A DNA stretch of 19,755 bases from Candidatus Aminicenantota bacterium (lineage in GTDB: Bacteria > Acidobacteriota > Aminicenantia > UBA2199): NCBI GenBank assembly GCA_020355945.1, contig CP070627.1:199119-218873 (forward strand). Reading direction: 5' to 3'. The position numbers and the translations under genes were made by a program. The notes beneath the pieces are model-generated. The model ran no database searches and had not been told where the DNA came from. It was given only the letters and a program-made list of their open reading frames with translations. Each line of letters opens with the position of its first letter. The first letter of the stretch is position 1. This document shows positions 1 to 7,473 of this stretch, in pieces.

Positions 1-2460
1 GTAGACTTCCCTGGTTCGCTCTTTTACCAGCCGTTCGAGCCGCTGTTTTTCCTTCTCCAATCTCCCGGACCGCCACTTTACCACCAGGAACATCAGCCCC
101 AAAAATAGGAAAGCATAAATGACAAATGACCACCACGTGTTGTACCAGGGCGGCAAAATCTTAAACTTGAATGCGTCTTCTTTCCCTTCATGACCATAAA
201 TATTTTTCGCCCGTACCCGGAAAGTATACAGCCCGAAGTCGAGGTTAGTATAATACTTCCTGGTCTCTTTGTTCCAGGTGGACCAATCGCTGTCATATCC
301 TTCCAGGAAACATCGATACTGTGTACCGGTTTCATCCTCGAAAAAAGGCGCGGCAAACTCAAAGTAGAGGTTTCTATCCCGATATTCAATAATTGGGAAA
401 GGCCGTTTAGCCACTTCATTGGTTTTATTTATATTTACAGGACCATCCATAATTTTTTTTTCATTTTTTTGCTTTTCATTTACAAGTACTCTTCGAATCA
501 ACGTGTGGAAACACTGTGTGTAATCCTTTTTTACTGATGAATCGAAACTGAATAGGCCATCATTGCTGGCGAACCAGGTGGTTTTTCCATCGGGTTCGGG
601 ATAGATGGCATTCACCTGTACGGTGGGGGGAATCCTGAGAAAAGGCCTGGAAATGATTTTATAAGGGGCTCCAGGCTGGGGAATGGCCTGGTAATTCCTG
701 GATTTCGAATGGAACCAGATGTGTTTATTCTTGCCTTCAGCAATGCGAAAGACAGGTCTGGCTCCACCTGCGAATTGATCGCCCAGTGTGGGGTCGGGGA
801 TAAAGGATTTGGTTTTGCCGTCAAAACGATATAATCCTTTGGTGGTGGCAAATAAGATGTGACCCGCGGCTTCGGCCACATACGTCTCTCCGCCGGGCAG
901 CCCGTGTGATGTGTCATAGGTTGTGACCGCGGATCTAGCCATGTCGTTTGGATATTCGATTTTAAACACATGTCCGGTTGATGGCCCCAGCCACAGGTTT
1001 CCTTGTTTGTCTTCCGCGATGCTTCTTATGGATTGATCGATATGCTCAAGCCGGTATTCGTTACTCCAATTGCCGTGTTTTTGTGATAAAGATGCCAATC
1101 CAAGTTTCGTTCCACACCAAATACGACCGGGGTGTTGTTTGGATATCAATAACACAAAAGCCGGATCTTTAATAACATTTCGTTGGATCTTCTTTTCAAC
1201 CTGGAAAACCCCTGCGGATGAAGCTGCTAAAATCGAATCCCCCACCGGTACCAGGTCCCAGCACCAACCGGACATACCGGGGACCAGGTGGAAGTTTTTA
1301 GAAGACTCAAGGTAGTACAATCCTTTGGAAGTGCCCGCATATAAAACATTCTCATGTTTGAGTACCGATGTAACCAGACCTTCCAGTTTGCACCGCTCAT
1401 CATATATAGAAAAGGGAGATGCATATTCGATTTTTGAAATACCTTTATTCAGGCACAACCACAGGTTTTCATGGATATCCTGGAAAACATATTTTACATT
1501 ATCATCCTGTAGGCCGGAGGTTTTATCCAGTATATCTTTAAGGTGTCCCTGTGGGTCTATCACCACGAGGCCGCCGTACAGGGTTGCCAGGGCAAAATCA
1601 CCGGAGGAAAGCCGGATACCATGAGATAGTTCATTGTTTTTTAAATAATCATCCGCTTCTGTAGGAAAAGGTTTAACTGCTTTTCCATCATAGATGAAAA
1701 AGCCAATTGACTGGGTTCCGATGATCAATTCCCGGTTTTTATTTTTATTATAAGGGGCCAGGAAATAAATCTTATGGTCTTTAAACAATTCAGTGCCAGG
1801 CAGCAGTTGCAGGGAGCCATTGACCATTTTTAAAAGTCCCCTGTTTTTTTCGTTTACAAGAAAATCTCCATTATGTACAAAAAAATTCCAGAAAGAGGAA
1901 GAAGAGGTCCATGATTTTATTTTTTTTAAATCGGGGTTCCATTGGAACAGGAATTTCGATGTCCTGAAAAAGATGCCTTGTTTTGCGGCATGGGTGGTCA
2001 ATACATTACCGAAATTTTTTTGATCATCCCGGAGGTGGTTTAACAGCGACTTATATATCAAAGCACCTGTCGAGTCATGGGCTAAATACCAGATTTTATT
2101 ATTTCCCCCGATGTAGATGGTTCCTGTTTTATCGATGGCCAGGGAGCGTACGGTGTCGTATTCGGGAGTGCTGATGAGCCGCCAGGAAACACCGTCAAAT
2201 TCCAGTACCCCGCCATGGTTAGCCACATAGATGATCCCGTTTTTAGCCTGGGCAATGCCCCAATTTTGCGGTTGATGATCATACTCCTTATAGCTGTAAT
2301 TCTTGAAATATTTAAAACCGGGAGACTGATGACTATAGATATTCGCAGATGTCCCCCAAATAAGTACGAGGAAAAAGAGTATTCCAATGCCCTTTGGGGC
2401 TGAAAAATTTTTACTTATCCCTTTTCGTTCTGCCAATTCGGTTGTTCTCCATCTAAGCAT
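1..2460 (-). CDS. two-component-regulator-propeller / Y_Y_Y sensor protein, C-terminus beyond window
   Basis: An uninterrupted 820-codon reading frame runs from an ATG at 2460 off the left edge. Residues about 24-38 form a hydrophobic segment (signal anchor or signal peptide). What follows is a series of beta-propeller blades with the reg_prop pattern, for example DNVKYVFQDIHENLWLCLNK, SIRSIAEDKQGNLWLG and ASNDGLFSFDS. About residues 690-770 resemble a Y_Y_Y domain (LEGYDSDWSTW, then YTFRVRAKN), ending with the typical PPWYNTWW. A transmembrane helix spans about 778-795 and a charged coiled segment (LEKEKQRLERLVKERTREV) enters the cytoplasm. In this family such a segment leads to a histidine kinase, GGDEF or DNA-binding output, which is not visible here. 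The likely role is periplasmic ligand sensing, often polysaccharide-related; the ligand is unknown. The Shine-Dalgarno is weak (TTGGAA directly before ATG). Confidence 0.88.
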   Translation of the reverse strand, partial: MLRWRTTELAERKGISKNFSAPKGIGILFFLVLIWGTSANIYSHQSPGFKYFKNYSYKEYDHQPQNWGIAQAKNGIIYVANHGGVLEFDGVSWRLISTPEYDTVRSLAIDKTGTIYIGGNNKIWYLAHDSTGALIYKSLLNHLRDDQKNFGNVLTTHAAKQGIFFRTSKFLFQWNPDLKKIKSWTSSSSFWNFFVHNGDFLVNEKNRGLLKMVNGSLQLLPGTELFKDHKIYFLAPYNKNKNRELIIGTQSIGFFIYDGKAVKPFPTEADDYLKNNELSHGIRLSSGDFALATLYGGLVVIDPQGHLKDILDKTSGLQDDNVKYVFQDIHENLWLCLNKGISKIEYASPFSIYDERCKLEGLVTSVLKHENVLYAGTSKGLYYLESSKNFHLVPGMSGWCWDLVPVGDSILAASSAGVFQVEKKIQRNVIKDPAFVLLISKQHPGRIWCGTKLGLASLSQKHGNWSNEYRLEHIDQSIRSIAEDKQGNLWLGPSTGHVFKIEYPNDMARSAVTTYDTSHGLPGGETYVAEAAGHILFATTKGLYRFDGKTKSFIPDPTLGDQFAGGARPVFRIAEGKNKHIWFHSKSRNYQAIPQPGAPYKIISRPFLRIPPTVQVNAIYPEPDGKTTWFASNDGLFSFDSSVKKDYTQCFHTLIRRVLVNEKQKNEKKIMDGPVNINKTNEVAKRPFPIIEYRDRNLYFEFAAPFFEDETGTQYRCFLEGYDSDWSTWNKETRKYYTNLDFGLYTFRVRAKNIYGHEGKEDAFKFKILPPWYNTWWSFVIYAFLFLGLMFLVVKWRSGRLEKEKQRLERLVKERTREVY
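2302..2333 (+). repeat. 32-bp direct repeat, copy 1 (inside sensor CDS)
   Basis: These 32 bases, beginning CTTGAAATATTTAAAACC and ending GACTGATGAC, occur identically at 2566-2597. This copy encodes part of the sensor's N-terminal region just after the signal segment (complement reads HQSPGFKYFK). Confidence 0.9.
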
Positions 2461-2477
2461 TTCCAACAGAAAATCTT

Positions 2478-2506
2478 ATTTTACCATAAAAGGAGAAAAA
2501 AATCAA
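2478..2506 (-). promoter_or_regulatory. sigma70-type promoter of the sensor gene
   Basis: On the minus strand, TTGATT (2501-2506) and TAAAAT (2478-2483) are separated by exactly 17 bases. The predicted transcript start near 2471 leaves a leader of only about 10 nt before the ATG at 2460. Prediction from consensus only. Confidence 0.55.
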
Positions 2507-2517
2507 TTCCTGGTTGA

Positions 2518-2554
2518 AATTTGGTGAATTTGGTGCCATGAATTTGGTGCCAGG
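2518..2554 (+). repeat. short imperfect tandem repeat AATTTGGTG(CC)
   Basis: Three successive copies of AATTTGGTG, the last two extended by CC, occupy the gap between the sensor promoter and the AAA remnant. No coding potential is seen in 2461-2703 beyond this and the 32-bp repeat. Confidence 0.7.
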
Positions 2555-2565
2555 CCAGAATGTCA

Positions 2566-2597
2566 CTTGAAATATTTAAAACCGGGAGACTGATGAC
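2566..2597 (+). repeat. 32-bp direct repeat, copy 2 (intergenic, upstream of the sensor promoter)
   Basis: Exact copy of 2302-2333 lying outside any gene, about 60 bp upstream of the sensor's -35. The bases on either side differ from copy 1, so the duplicated unit is limited to 32 bp. It could be a remnant of an earlier copy of the gene's 5' end. Confidence 0.9.
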
Positions 2598-2703
2598 AAA
2601 GAATTGGAAATATGTTTGGGGTAATGGGGCCAGGTATTTTGTTTATCCGCTTCTATTCTTCTTCTATCCAATAGGACACACCTTGTCTCAGACACAAGTT
2701 GTC

Positions 2704-3180
2704 TCATTTATCCCATTTTAAGATATCTCTTCGGATAAAATACATTAACATGGGATCAGTTAAGTAATAGTTCTTGCCCTTTTTTCTTATTATTCCTTTT
2801 TCGGTCAATTTTCTTAAGGCTCGAGATACATTCACCCGTTTTATATCCATCTCGTGATAGAGCGAATCGACATTTTGAGCAATGGCTATAAGAACTTGCG
2901 TTTGTTCCCGGCTGGAAGATAATTCATCCCAGGTTTTTTCGATATAGCTTATTTCACTCCAGAAAGCTTCCTCTATCGCTTCATCAACATCATGGCTATC
3001 CAGCGAGTTCGAGGAGGCCGAAAAATATTCCAGTTCCCTGCAAACCAACTGGGTATAGTAAGGATGTCCACCACTAAATACCATAATGCGATCTAAAGCA
3101 GCGGGTTTAATGATTTTTTCGCGGCCAATCAACTTCTCGCCTATCACCGGGCGTCCTGCCTGGAATATTTTGTTCTTCAT
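2704..3180 (-). pseudogene. AAA ATPase remnant lacking the nucleotide-binding core (158 codons)
   Basis: The first ~24 residues (FQAGRPVIGEKLIGREKII) match the start of archaeal-type AAA ATPases (PF01637/COG1672-like), in which a GRxxxI segment is followed by a linker and then the P-loop. Here it jumps straight to the C-terminal part: FSGGHPYYTQLVCREL (about 35-51), a helical region, and a winged helix (VNVSRALRKLTEKGIIRKKG, about 115-135). There is no Walker A, Walker B or sensor motif, and the length is well under half of the ~370 residues I expect for the family. An in-frame internal deletion explains this. The frame is open and keeps a good promoter and Shine-Dalgarno (CAGGAAAAAA before ATG), so it may still be expressed as a small winged-helix protein. 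Family assignment is from motif recognition only. Confidence 0.7.
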
Positions 3181-3203
3181 TTTTTTCCTGTTTCCTGTTG
3201 TTT

Positions 3204-3232
3204 ATTATATTATAACCGGCGTCCGTATTCAA
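3204..3232 (-). promoter_or_regulatory. sigma70-type promoter of the AAA remnant
   Basis: On the minus strand, TTGAAT (3227-3232), 17 bp, TATAAT (3204-3209); a second overlapping TATAAT lies at 3209-3214. The predicted start is near 3197, about 17 nt before the ATG at 3180. Promoter strength appears retained although the gene is gutted. Confidence 0.6.
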
Positions 3233-3324
3233 GAGCAAACGCGTTCTAATTTACTCCCGTCGTCACTAAAATTCTTGCTAAAAAAAAGAAGTTGACAGAT
3301 AGTATTACAAAAGCACGCAAAGGG

Positions 3325-4635
3325 TTATTTATATCGAATCCACTTGATGATTTCGGGAATGGTGGGTTTTTTGCCGTACATGAGAATGCCTACCCTGAAA
3401 ATCCTGGCTCCCAGCCAGGCCAGGAACATGGTGAAAAGAACGCTCATGGCAATAGAAATAACAACCTGGGAAAAGGAAGGAACCGCTACACTAATGCGCA
3501 TAAACATCAACGTCGGGGTAAACAACGGGAACAGCGACGTTAAAATAACCAACGGCGTATTGGGATTCTGGGTCACGATGATTCCTAAAATATAAGGGAT
3601 AATAAGAAGATAGGTAATAGGAGCGGCAAATTGCTGGGCTTCCTGGTCGGTATTCACCGAAGCCCCTACAATGGAAAACAAAATGGAATACATAAAATAA
3701 CCAATAGTAAAAAATATAACAAAATATATGCCCAGTTCAGGGGTTAAAAAATTGACAATACTTTTGTTGATTCCCAATGATGACTGCCCCAGCAGCGCTG
3801 CTGCCAATAAAGCCCATATAGCCACCTGGGTTAAACCGGCCAGACCAATCCCGATAATTTTCCCATAGAACAGGGTAGGGGCATTGGTGGATGAGATTAA
3901 CACCTCGATGATGCGATTGTTTTTCTCCTCGATGACTCCCCTCATAATCAATTGACCGTAGGCCATGATCACAGTAAAAAGGATGGTAAGCATAAGGATA
4001 GACATTATGTATTCCATGCCCGATGTTGTTTGCTTCGTGCCTTCCTTCTTAACCTTAAACGTTCCCAGGTCCATATCCCGGATCGCATTTTCTACAATTT
4101 GCAGGTCGATGTTTTGCTCGGTCAGGATTTTCTCGGACACGATCTTCTGCACGGTCGAGGTAATGTAATCATTGGTGCCGAAATCTGAAATATTTATGGC
4201 AAAATAATAAATACGACGGGTCTCTTCAATGTTTCCCGGGATTAAAATCAACCCGTCAATGGTTTTATCCAATATTTTTTTTCTGTATTCCGGCAGCAGT
4301 TCAAGGTTGGCTTCTTCTTTATTGGCAATCTTTTGTTCATAAATTTTGATTAAATCTTTTTGTTTTTGACTTTTATCCCGGATGGGCTGGAATTTTAATC
4401 TCAGGATGTCTGCGGCTTTTTTACTGCGCTGGCTTTTTTCTAAGAACTGCTGCTGGATCAACCCGGAATAATCTATGATTTCAATGATTTTCACTTCCCT
4501 TCCCACCCTGGTCAACAGCATGGGTAGAAATATAAACGCAGCCATGATCAATGGCGTTAATATGGTGGAAATCACAAAGGATTTCTTCTTGACAATTTGT
4601 TTATATTCCTTTCTGATGATGGTACCGATTTTCAT
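3325..4635 (-). CDS. ABC-2 type transporter permease (NatB-like)
   Basis: Membrane subunit of an ABC exporter of the ABC-2/NatB type (436 aa from the chosen start). One transmembrane helix lies near the N-terminus (FVISTILTPLIMAAFIFLPML). It is followed by a long polar extracytoplasmic domain of about 170 residues, then five or six helices in the C-terminal half, including the conserved EEKNNRIIEVLISS cytoplasmic loop between helices. This topology is standard for Na+ or drug/peptide exporters of the family; the substrate cannot be told. I chose ATG 4635 over ATG 4653 because AAGGAG sits 8 nt ahead of it; this places the start 4 nt after the ATPase stop, so the two genes are translationally coupled. 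No obvious terminator follows the stop at 3325. Confidence 0.88.
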   Translation of the reverse strand: MKIGTIIRKEYKQIVKKKSFVISTILTPLIMAAFIFLPMLLTRVGREVKIIEIIDYSGLIQQQFLEKSQRSKKAADILRLKFQPIRDKSQKQKDLIKIYEQKIANKEEANLELLPEYRKKILDKTIDGLILIPGNIEETRRIYYFAINISDFGTNDYITSTVQKIVSEKILTEQNIDLQIVENAIRDMDLGTFKVKKEGTKQTTSGMEYIMSILMLTILFTVIMAYGQLIMRGVIEEKNNRIIEVLISSTNAPTLFYGKIIGIGLAGLTQVAIWALLAAALLGQSSLGINKSIVNFLTPELGIYFVIFFTIGYFMYSILFSIVGASVNTDQEAQQFAAPITYLLIIPYILGIIVTQNPNTPLVILTSLFPLFTPTLMFMRISVAVPSFSQVVISIAMSVLFTMFLAWLGARIFRVGILMYGKKPTIPEIIKWIRYK

Positions 4636-4639
4636 ATCT

Positions 4640-5605
4640 TTACTCCTTATCATTTATCCCTGGCTGTCCGGGTTCTTCCGTGGTTAATATACCGGGTTCG
4701 GATTCATTGACTTTTCGGATAAAGATATTGTTCAACGACGGTTCGGTTACCTGGAAACTGTTGATGGTTACTTTATCCAGCAGGTCTCTTAACAATTTAT
4801 CTTTAAAATTAATATCCCTGGGTTCGATTTCCATTTCATTGCCGTAGTCTCTTACACCCTTGACATAGTCCAGCGCTGAAACAAAACCGGCGTCACCTTC
4901 ATATTTTACTTTAATAAATTTTGTGCCGTAATCCGCTTTAATACTGGACAGGGTGCCGTCGATAACTTTTTTGCCTTTATCAATCATCACCACACTGTCA
5001 ACAATTTTTTCCGCGTATTCCATCAGGTGGGTGGAAAAGATAATGGTAATACCTTCGCGTTTCATCTCCAGGATGATATCTTTTACCAGTTCGATATTAA
5101 CCGGGTCCAGCCCGGCAAAGGGTTCATCCAGGATGAGCAGTTCCGGGGAATGAATGATGGTAGTGATAAATTGGAGTTTTTGCGCCATACCTTTTGATAG
5201 TTCTTCTACTTTTTTATCCCTGTAGTCTGCCAGGCCAAACTCTTTGAGGAGTCCCTGTCCTTTGAATTTAATGTCAGCGGTTTTCATTCCTTTGAGTTCA
5301 CCAAAAAAGGTCAAGGTTTCAGAGACTTTTAATTTCCGGTATAGGCCCCGTTCCTCCGGTAAAAAGCCAATCCGTTCTTTCATTTTTTCTGAGAAATGTT
5401 CACCCAGGATTTTGATTGTCCCTGAATCGGGTGCGATGATGTTCAAAATCATTCGCAAAGTAGTGGTTTTACCGGCGCCGTTGGGCCCCAGCAGTCCCAG
5501 TATTTCACCTTTTTTTAATTTAAAGGAAATGTGGTCTACTGCTCGTTTTCCATTGAAATCTTTTACCAGTTTTTCCAGTTCCAACGCATAATCATAATGG
5601 CTCAT
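4640..5605 (-). CDS. ABC transporter ATP-binding protein (NatA-like)
   Basis: Cytoplasmic ATPase of the exporter whose permease follows. It shows Walker A GPNGAGKT (40-47), Q-loop region GFLPEERGLY (80-89), signature LSKGM (136-140), Walker B LLILDEP (156-162), D-loop AGLDP and switch His193 in STHL. At 321 residues it has the extra C-terminal domain (about 215-305, with IFIRKVNESE near its end) typical of DrrA/NatA-type proteins paired with ABC-2 permeases. The last residues after about 305 are polar and variable. GGAGG lies 11 nt upstream of ATG 5605; a nearer ATG just after it opens only a 7-codon out-of-frame peptide, so 5605 is preferred. First gene of a two-gene operon. Confidence 0.92.
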   Translation of the reverse strand: MSHYDYALELEKLVKDFNGKRAVDHISFKLKKGEILGLLGPNGAGKTTTLRMILNIIAPDSGTIKILGEHFSEKMKERIGFLPEERGLYRKLKVSETLTFFGELKGMKTADIKFKGQGLLKEFGLADYRDKKVEELSKGMAQKLQFITTIIHSPELLILDEPFAGLDPVNIELVKDIILEMKREGITIIFSTHLMEYAEKIVDSVVMIDKGKKVIDGTLSSIKADYGTKFIKVKYEGDAGFVSALDYVKGVRDYGNEMEIEPRDINFKDKLLRDLLDKVTINSFQVTEPSLNNIFIRKVNESEPGILTTEEPGQPGINDKE

Positions 5606-5643
5606 CAGTTTTCATGCCTCCTTTCAGGCCAATAAGTCTGGAA

Positions 5644-5672
5644 ATAGTACCATTCTCTCCCTATTCTGTCAA
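5644..5672 (-). promoter_or_regulatory. sigma70-type promoter of the ABC exporter operon
   Basis: On the minus strand, a consensus TTGACA (5667-5672) and TACTAT (5644-5649) are separated by 17 bp. The predicted start is near 5637, giving a leader of about 32 nt that carries the AAAGGAGG ribosome binding site. Confidence 0.65.
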
Positions 5673-5707
5673 CCCCTTCGGCGAGAAGGCAGCAGTTCTG
5701 ATTTCAG

Positions 5708-5744
5708 CCACGGATGAACACGGAGAAGCACGGATTAACACAGA
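5708..5744 (+). repeat. imperfect CACGGATGAACACGGA-type tandem repeat
   Basis: CCACGGATGAACACGG is followed by AGCACGGATTAACACAG, two degenerate copies of a unit of about 17 bases. I recognise this as a kind of low-complexity intergenic repeat seen in several bacterial phyla. It lies between the ABC promoter and the AAA/DUF4143 unit and has no evident function. Confidence 0.6.
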
Positions 5745-5801
5745 AGAATTCAGTGGCAAAAAAAATTCAAAATGATAATTGCTGCTTTTTTATTTTCTAG
5801 C

Positions 5802-5830
5802 TTGATTTTTAATACTTATGCGTATAAAAT
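5802..5830 (+). promoter_or_regulatory. promoter of the AAA/DUF4143 gene
   Basis: TTGATT (5802-5807), 17 bp, TAAAAT (5825-5830). The -35 lies outside and the -10 inside the 64-bp repeat. A second -10-like TATAAT is at 5835-5840. Either start would place the 15-bp-arm palindrome at the beginning of the transcript, directly before the Shine-Dalgarno. Confidence 0.5.
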
Positions 5831-5881
5831 AATTTATAATACGCAAAAGTTGGAACTTTTGCGTATTAAGGTGAAGAATAA
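5818..5881 (+). repeat. 64-bp direct repeat, left copy, containing palindrome and ribosome binding site
   Basis: Identical over 64 bases to 7225-7288. It starts ATGCGTATAAAATAATTT and ends GGTGAAGAATAA. Inside it is a perfect inverted repeat: arms 5837-5851 and 5854-5868 (TAATACGCAAAAGTT and its complement) around GG. The arm's ATACGCA core also occurs inverted near the repeat start (TGCGTAT, 5819-5825). AAGGTG (5868-5873) begins at the last base of the palindrome and is 8 nt before the AAA gene's ATG. The copy therefore contains most of the 5' leader of the gene. Confidence 0.95.
5837..5868 (+). promoter_or_regulatory. perfect palindrome (15-bp arms, GG spacer): operator or leader hairpin
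   Basis: TAATACGCAAAAGTT, GG, then the exact reverse complement. It lies just downstream of the predicted -10 and touches the Shine-Dalgarno. As DNA it has the size of a dimeric repressor operator. As RNA it could fold with a two-base loop (fewer pairs in practice) and affect ribosome access. Which of these holds is inference. Confidence 0.6.
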
Positions 5882-7150
5882 ATGGCAAAAATCCAAAATA
5901 TTTTAACAATGCAAAAAAGGGAACTGGAAAAAACCCTCCGCGCTCATTATATCCGCAGGGATATCCAATTACCCGCACCGGACAAAGATATTATAAAGGT
6001 GATTATTGGCCCCAGGAGGTCAGGCAAAAGCTTTTTTACCATTCATGAATTAAATAAAGTGGGTACTTACGGGTATGCCAATTTTGACGATGAAGCCCTG
6101 GTAGAGGTTGACGATTATAACGACATCATTGAAACCATCCAGGCACTATATCAAAAAACTGATGTTATTTTCCTGGATGAAATTCAGAATTTACCCAAAT
6201 GGGAATTATTTGTCAACCGACTGCAGCGGCAGGGGTATTGCCTGGTGGTCACCGGGAGTAATTCCCGGTTGTTAAGCCGGGAATTGGCCAGTCACCTGAC
6301 GGGTCGCTACCTTCCTGCTCTTGTTTTCCCGTTTTCTTTCAAGGAATATCTCAGGTATTATTATCCTGGGGATGTAACCACCAGCGAAATAAAGACAAAA
6401 TTGAGCGATTATCTTCAATCCGGGGGATTCCCCGAACCCCTGGTTAAAGACCTCAATCTTAAGCAATATTTAAGTACGCTGCACGATTCAGTGATATTTA
6501 AAGATATTATAAAGCGTCATAAGATCAGGGCTTCCAGGGGAATCGCAGAGTTATCCAGGTATTTATTGTCCAATCCCGGTGCGTTGGTTTCTTATCGGAA
6601 CCTGGCTAAAATATGCAAAGTAAAAAGTGAACATACCATAACCAAATACCTGGGCCACCTGGAAGAAGCATTTTTGTTCTTCCAGGTAACCGCTTTTTCT
6701 TTCAAGGTTAGAAACCAGGTAAAAGCCCCGAAGAAAATATACGCTGTAGACAACGGTTTGATTACTTCCCTGGGTTTTCGAGTTTTTGACACCCTGGGGG
6801 TTCTTTATGAAAACCTTGCAGCCATTGAACTTAAAAGAAGAGAGCTTAACGGTGAATTGGAATTCTATTATTACAAAACCCGGCAGGATTATGAAGTGGA
6901 TTTTGTTATTAAACAGGCACTGGAGGTGACTCAATTGGTCCAGGTCTCCTACAATATTACCGATGAGAAAACAAAATCCCGGGAAACCAGGGCACTGGTT
7001 TATGCCTCGAAGGAGTTGAATTGTACAAAACTTATGGTTATCACCGACGACTACGAAGGGGAAGAAACAGTTGAATGGTATGGGATAAAAAGAAAAATAA
7101 GGTTTATCCCCCTGTGGAGATGGCTGCTTTTACCGGACTTTACTTTATGA
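5882..7150 (+). CDS. AAA ATPase with C-terminal DUF4143 (PD-(D/E)XK-like) domain
   Basis: A 422-residue protein of the AAA_14/DUF4143 family. Walker A is GPRRSGKS (43-50), Walker B VIFLDEIQ (95-102), sensor-1-like TGSNS (124-128) and arginine finger-like HLTGR (138-142). The middle carries a winged-helix-like stretch (YRNLAKICKVKSEHTITKYL). The C-terminal DUF4143 part (about 205 onward) shows a PD-(D/E)XK-like set: E315 in AAIELKRR, EVDFV (337-341) and VQVSYN (352-357). Members are widespread, multicopy and mostly uncharacterised; proposed roles range from DNA-related ATPase to toxin-like element, and none is proven. ATG 5882 has AAGGTG 8 nt upstream. The gene is bracketed by 64-bp direct repeats and has no coexpressed neighbour. 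Confidence 0.9.
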   Translation: MAKIQNILTMQKRELEKTLRAHYIRRDIQLPAPDKDIIKVIIGPRRSGKSFFTIHELNKVGTYGYANFDDEALVEVDDYNDIIETIQALYQKTDVIFLDEIQNLPKWELFVNRLQRQGYCLVVTGSNSRLLSRELASHLTGRYLPALVFPFSFKEYLRYYYPGDVTTSEIKTKLSDYLQSGGFPEPLVKDLNLKQYLSTLHDSVIFKDIIKRHKIRASRGIAELSRYLLSNPGALVSYRNLAKICKVKSEHTITKYLGHLEEAFLFFQVTAFSFKVRNQVKAPKKIYAVDNGLITSLGFRVFDTLGVLYENLAAIELKRRELNGELEFYYYKTRQDYEVDFVIKQALEVTQLVQVSYNITDEKTKSRETRALVYASKELNCTKLMVITDDYEGEETVEWYGIKRKIRFIPLWRWLLLPDFTL

Positions 7151-7224
7151 TAGGTAATCCGTCGGTAAGAAGCCTTCCGAACGTCTTCTTGTCGCGGTGC
7201 GTCATCTGCTGCTGAAGATTCGAG

Positions 7225-7288
7225 ATGCGTATAAAATAATTTATAATACGCAAAAGTTGGAACTTTTGCGTATTAAGGTGAAGAATAA
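7225..7288 (+). repeat. 64-bp direct repeat, right copy (orphan leader)
   Basis: Exact copy of 5818-5881, starting 1407 bp downstream in the same orientation. It includes the palindrome (arms 7244-7258 and 7261-7275) and the AAGGTG site, but no ATG or gene follows at the expected distance. It is a leader without its ORF. Confidence 0.95.
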
Positions 7289-7391
7289 TTTGAGTTCCCC
7301 CTTGCACCTTGTGCCCCTAATGAAATTAATAAAAAGTTTTTGCGGAGGATGTCGGGTCCAGGGAGGGCGGTTTTTTCTAAAAAGCTCTTCC

Positions 7392-7473
7392 GTTGACAAT
7401 TGACCATTGACAATTAAAAGAGTTAAAGAAGATATTTCGATGAGAGATGAATTGTCAATCGTCAATTGTCAAC
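7392..7473 (+). repeat. 24-bp inverted repeat built of TTGACAATT units
   Basis: Left arm 7392-7415 (GTTGACAATTGACCATTGACAATT pattern) and right arm 7450-7473 are reverse complements with one mismatch, separated by 34 bp. A further AATTGTCAAT follows at 7478-7487. It could form a long cruciform or an RNA hairpin at the 3' side of the recA operon. I recognise TTGACAATT strings as a dispersed intergenic repeat type; it is not flanked by U-tracts, so a terminator role is uncertain. Confidence 0.8.

Noticed and set aside
190..2403. Several plus- and minus-strand ORFs of 60-120 codons
   Set aside because: All lie within the continuous 820-codon sensor frame on the minus strand, which has coherent propeller and Y_Y_Y motifs.
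4636..4653. Upstream ATG for the ABC permease at 4653
   Set aside because: It lies inside the ATPase 3' end without a ribosome binding site, whereas ATG 4635 has AAGGAG at 8 nt.
5818..7288. A classical insertion sequence
   Set aside because: The repeats are direct, not terminal inverted, no transposase motif is present in the ORF, and no target-site duplication is visible. I keep it only as a repeat-bracketed unit.
7197..7403. 68-codon plus-strand ORF
   Set aside because: It runs through the right 64-bp repeat and part of the TTGACAATT repeat; no domain, and no ribosome binding site before its ATG.
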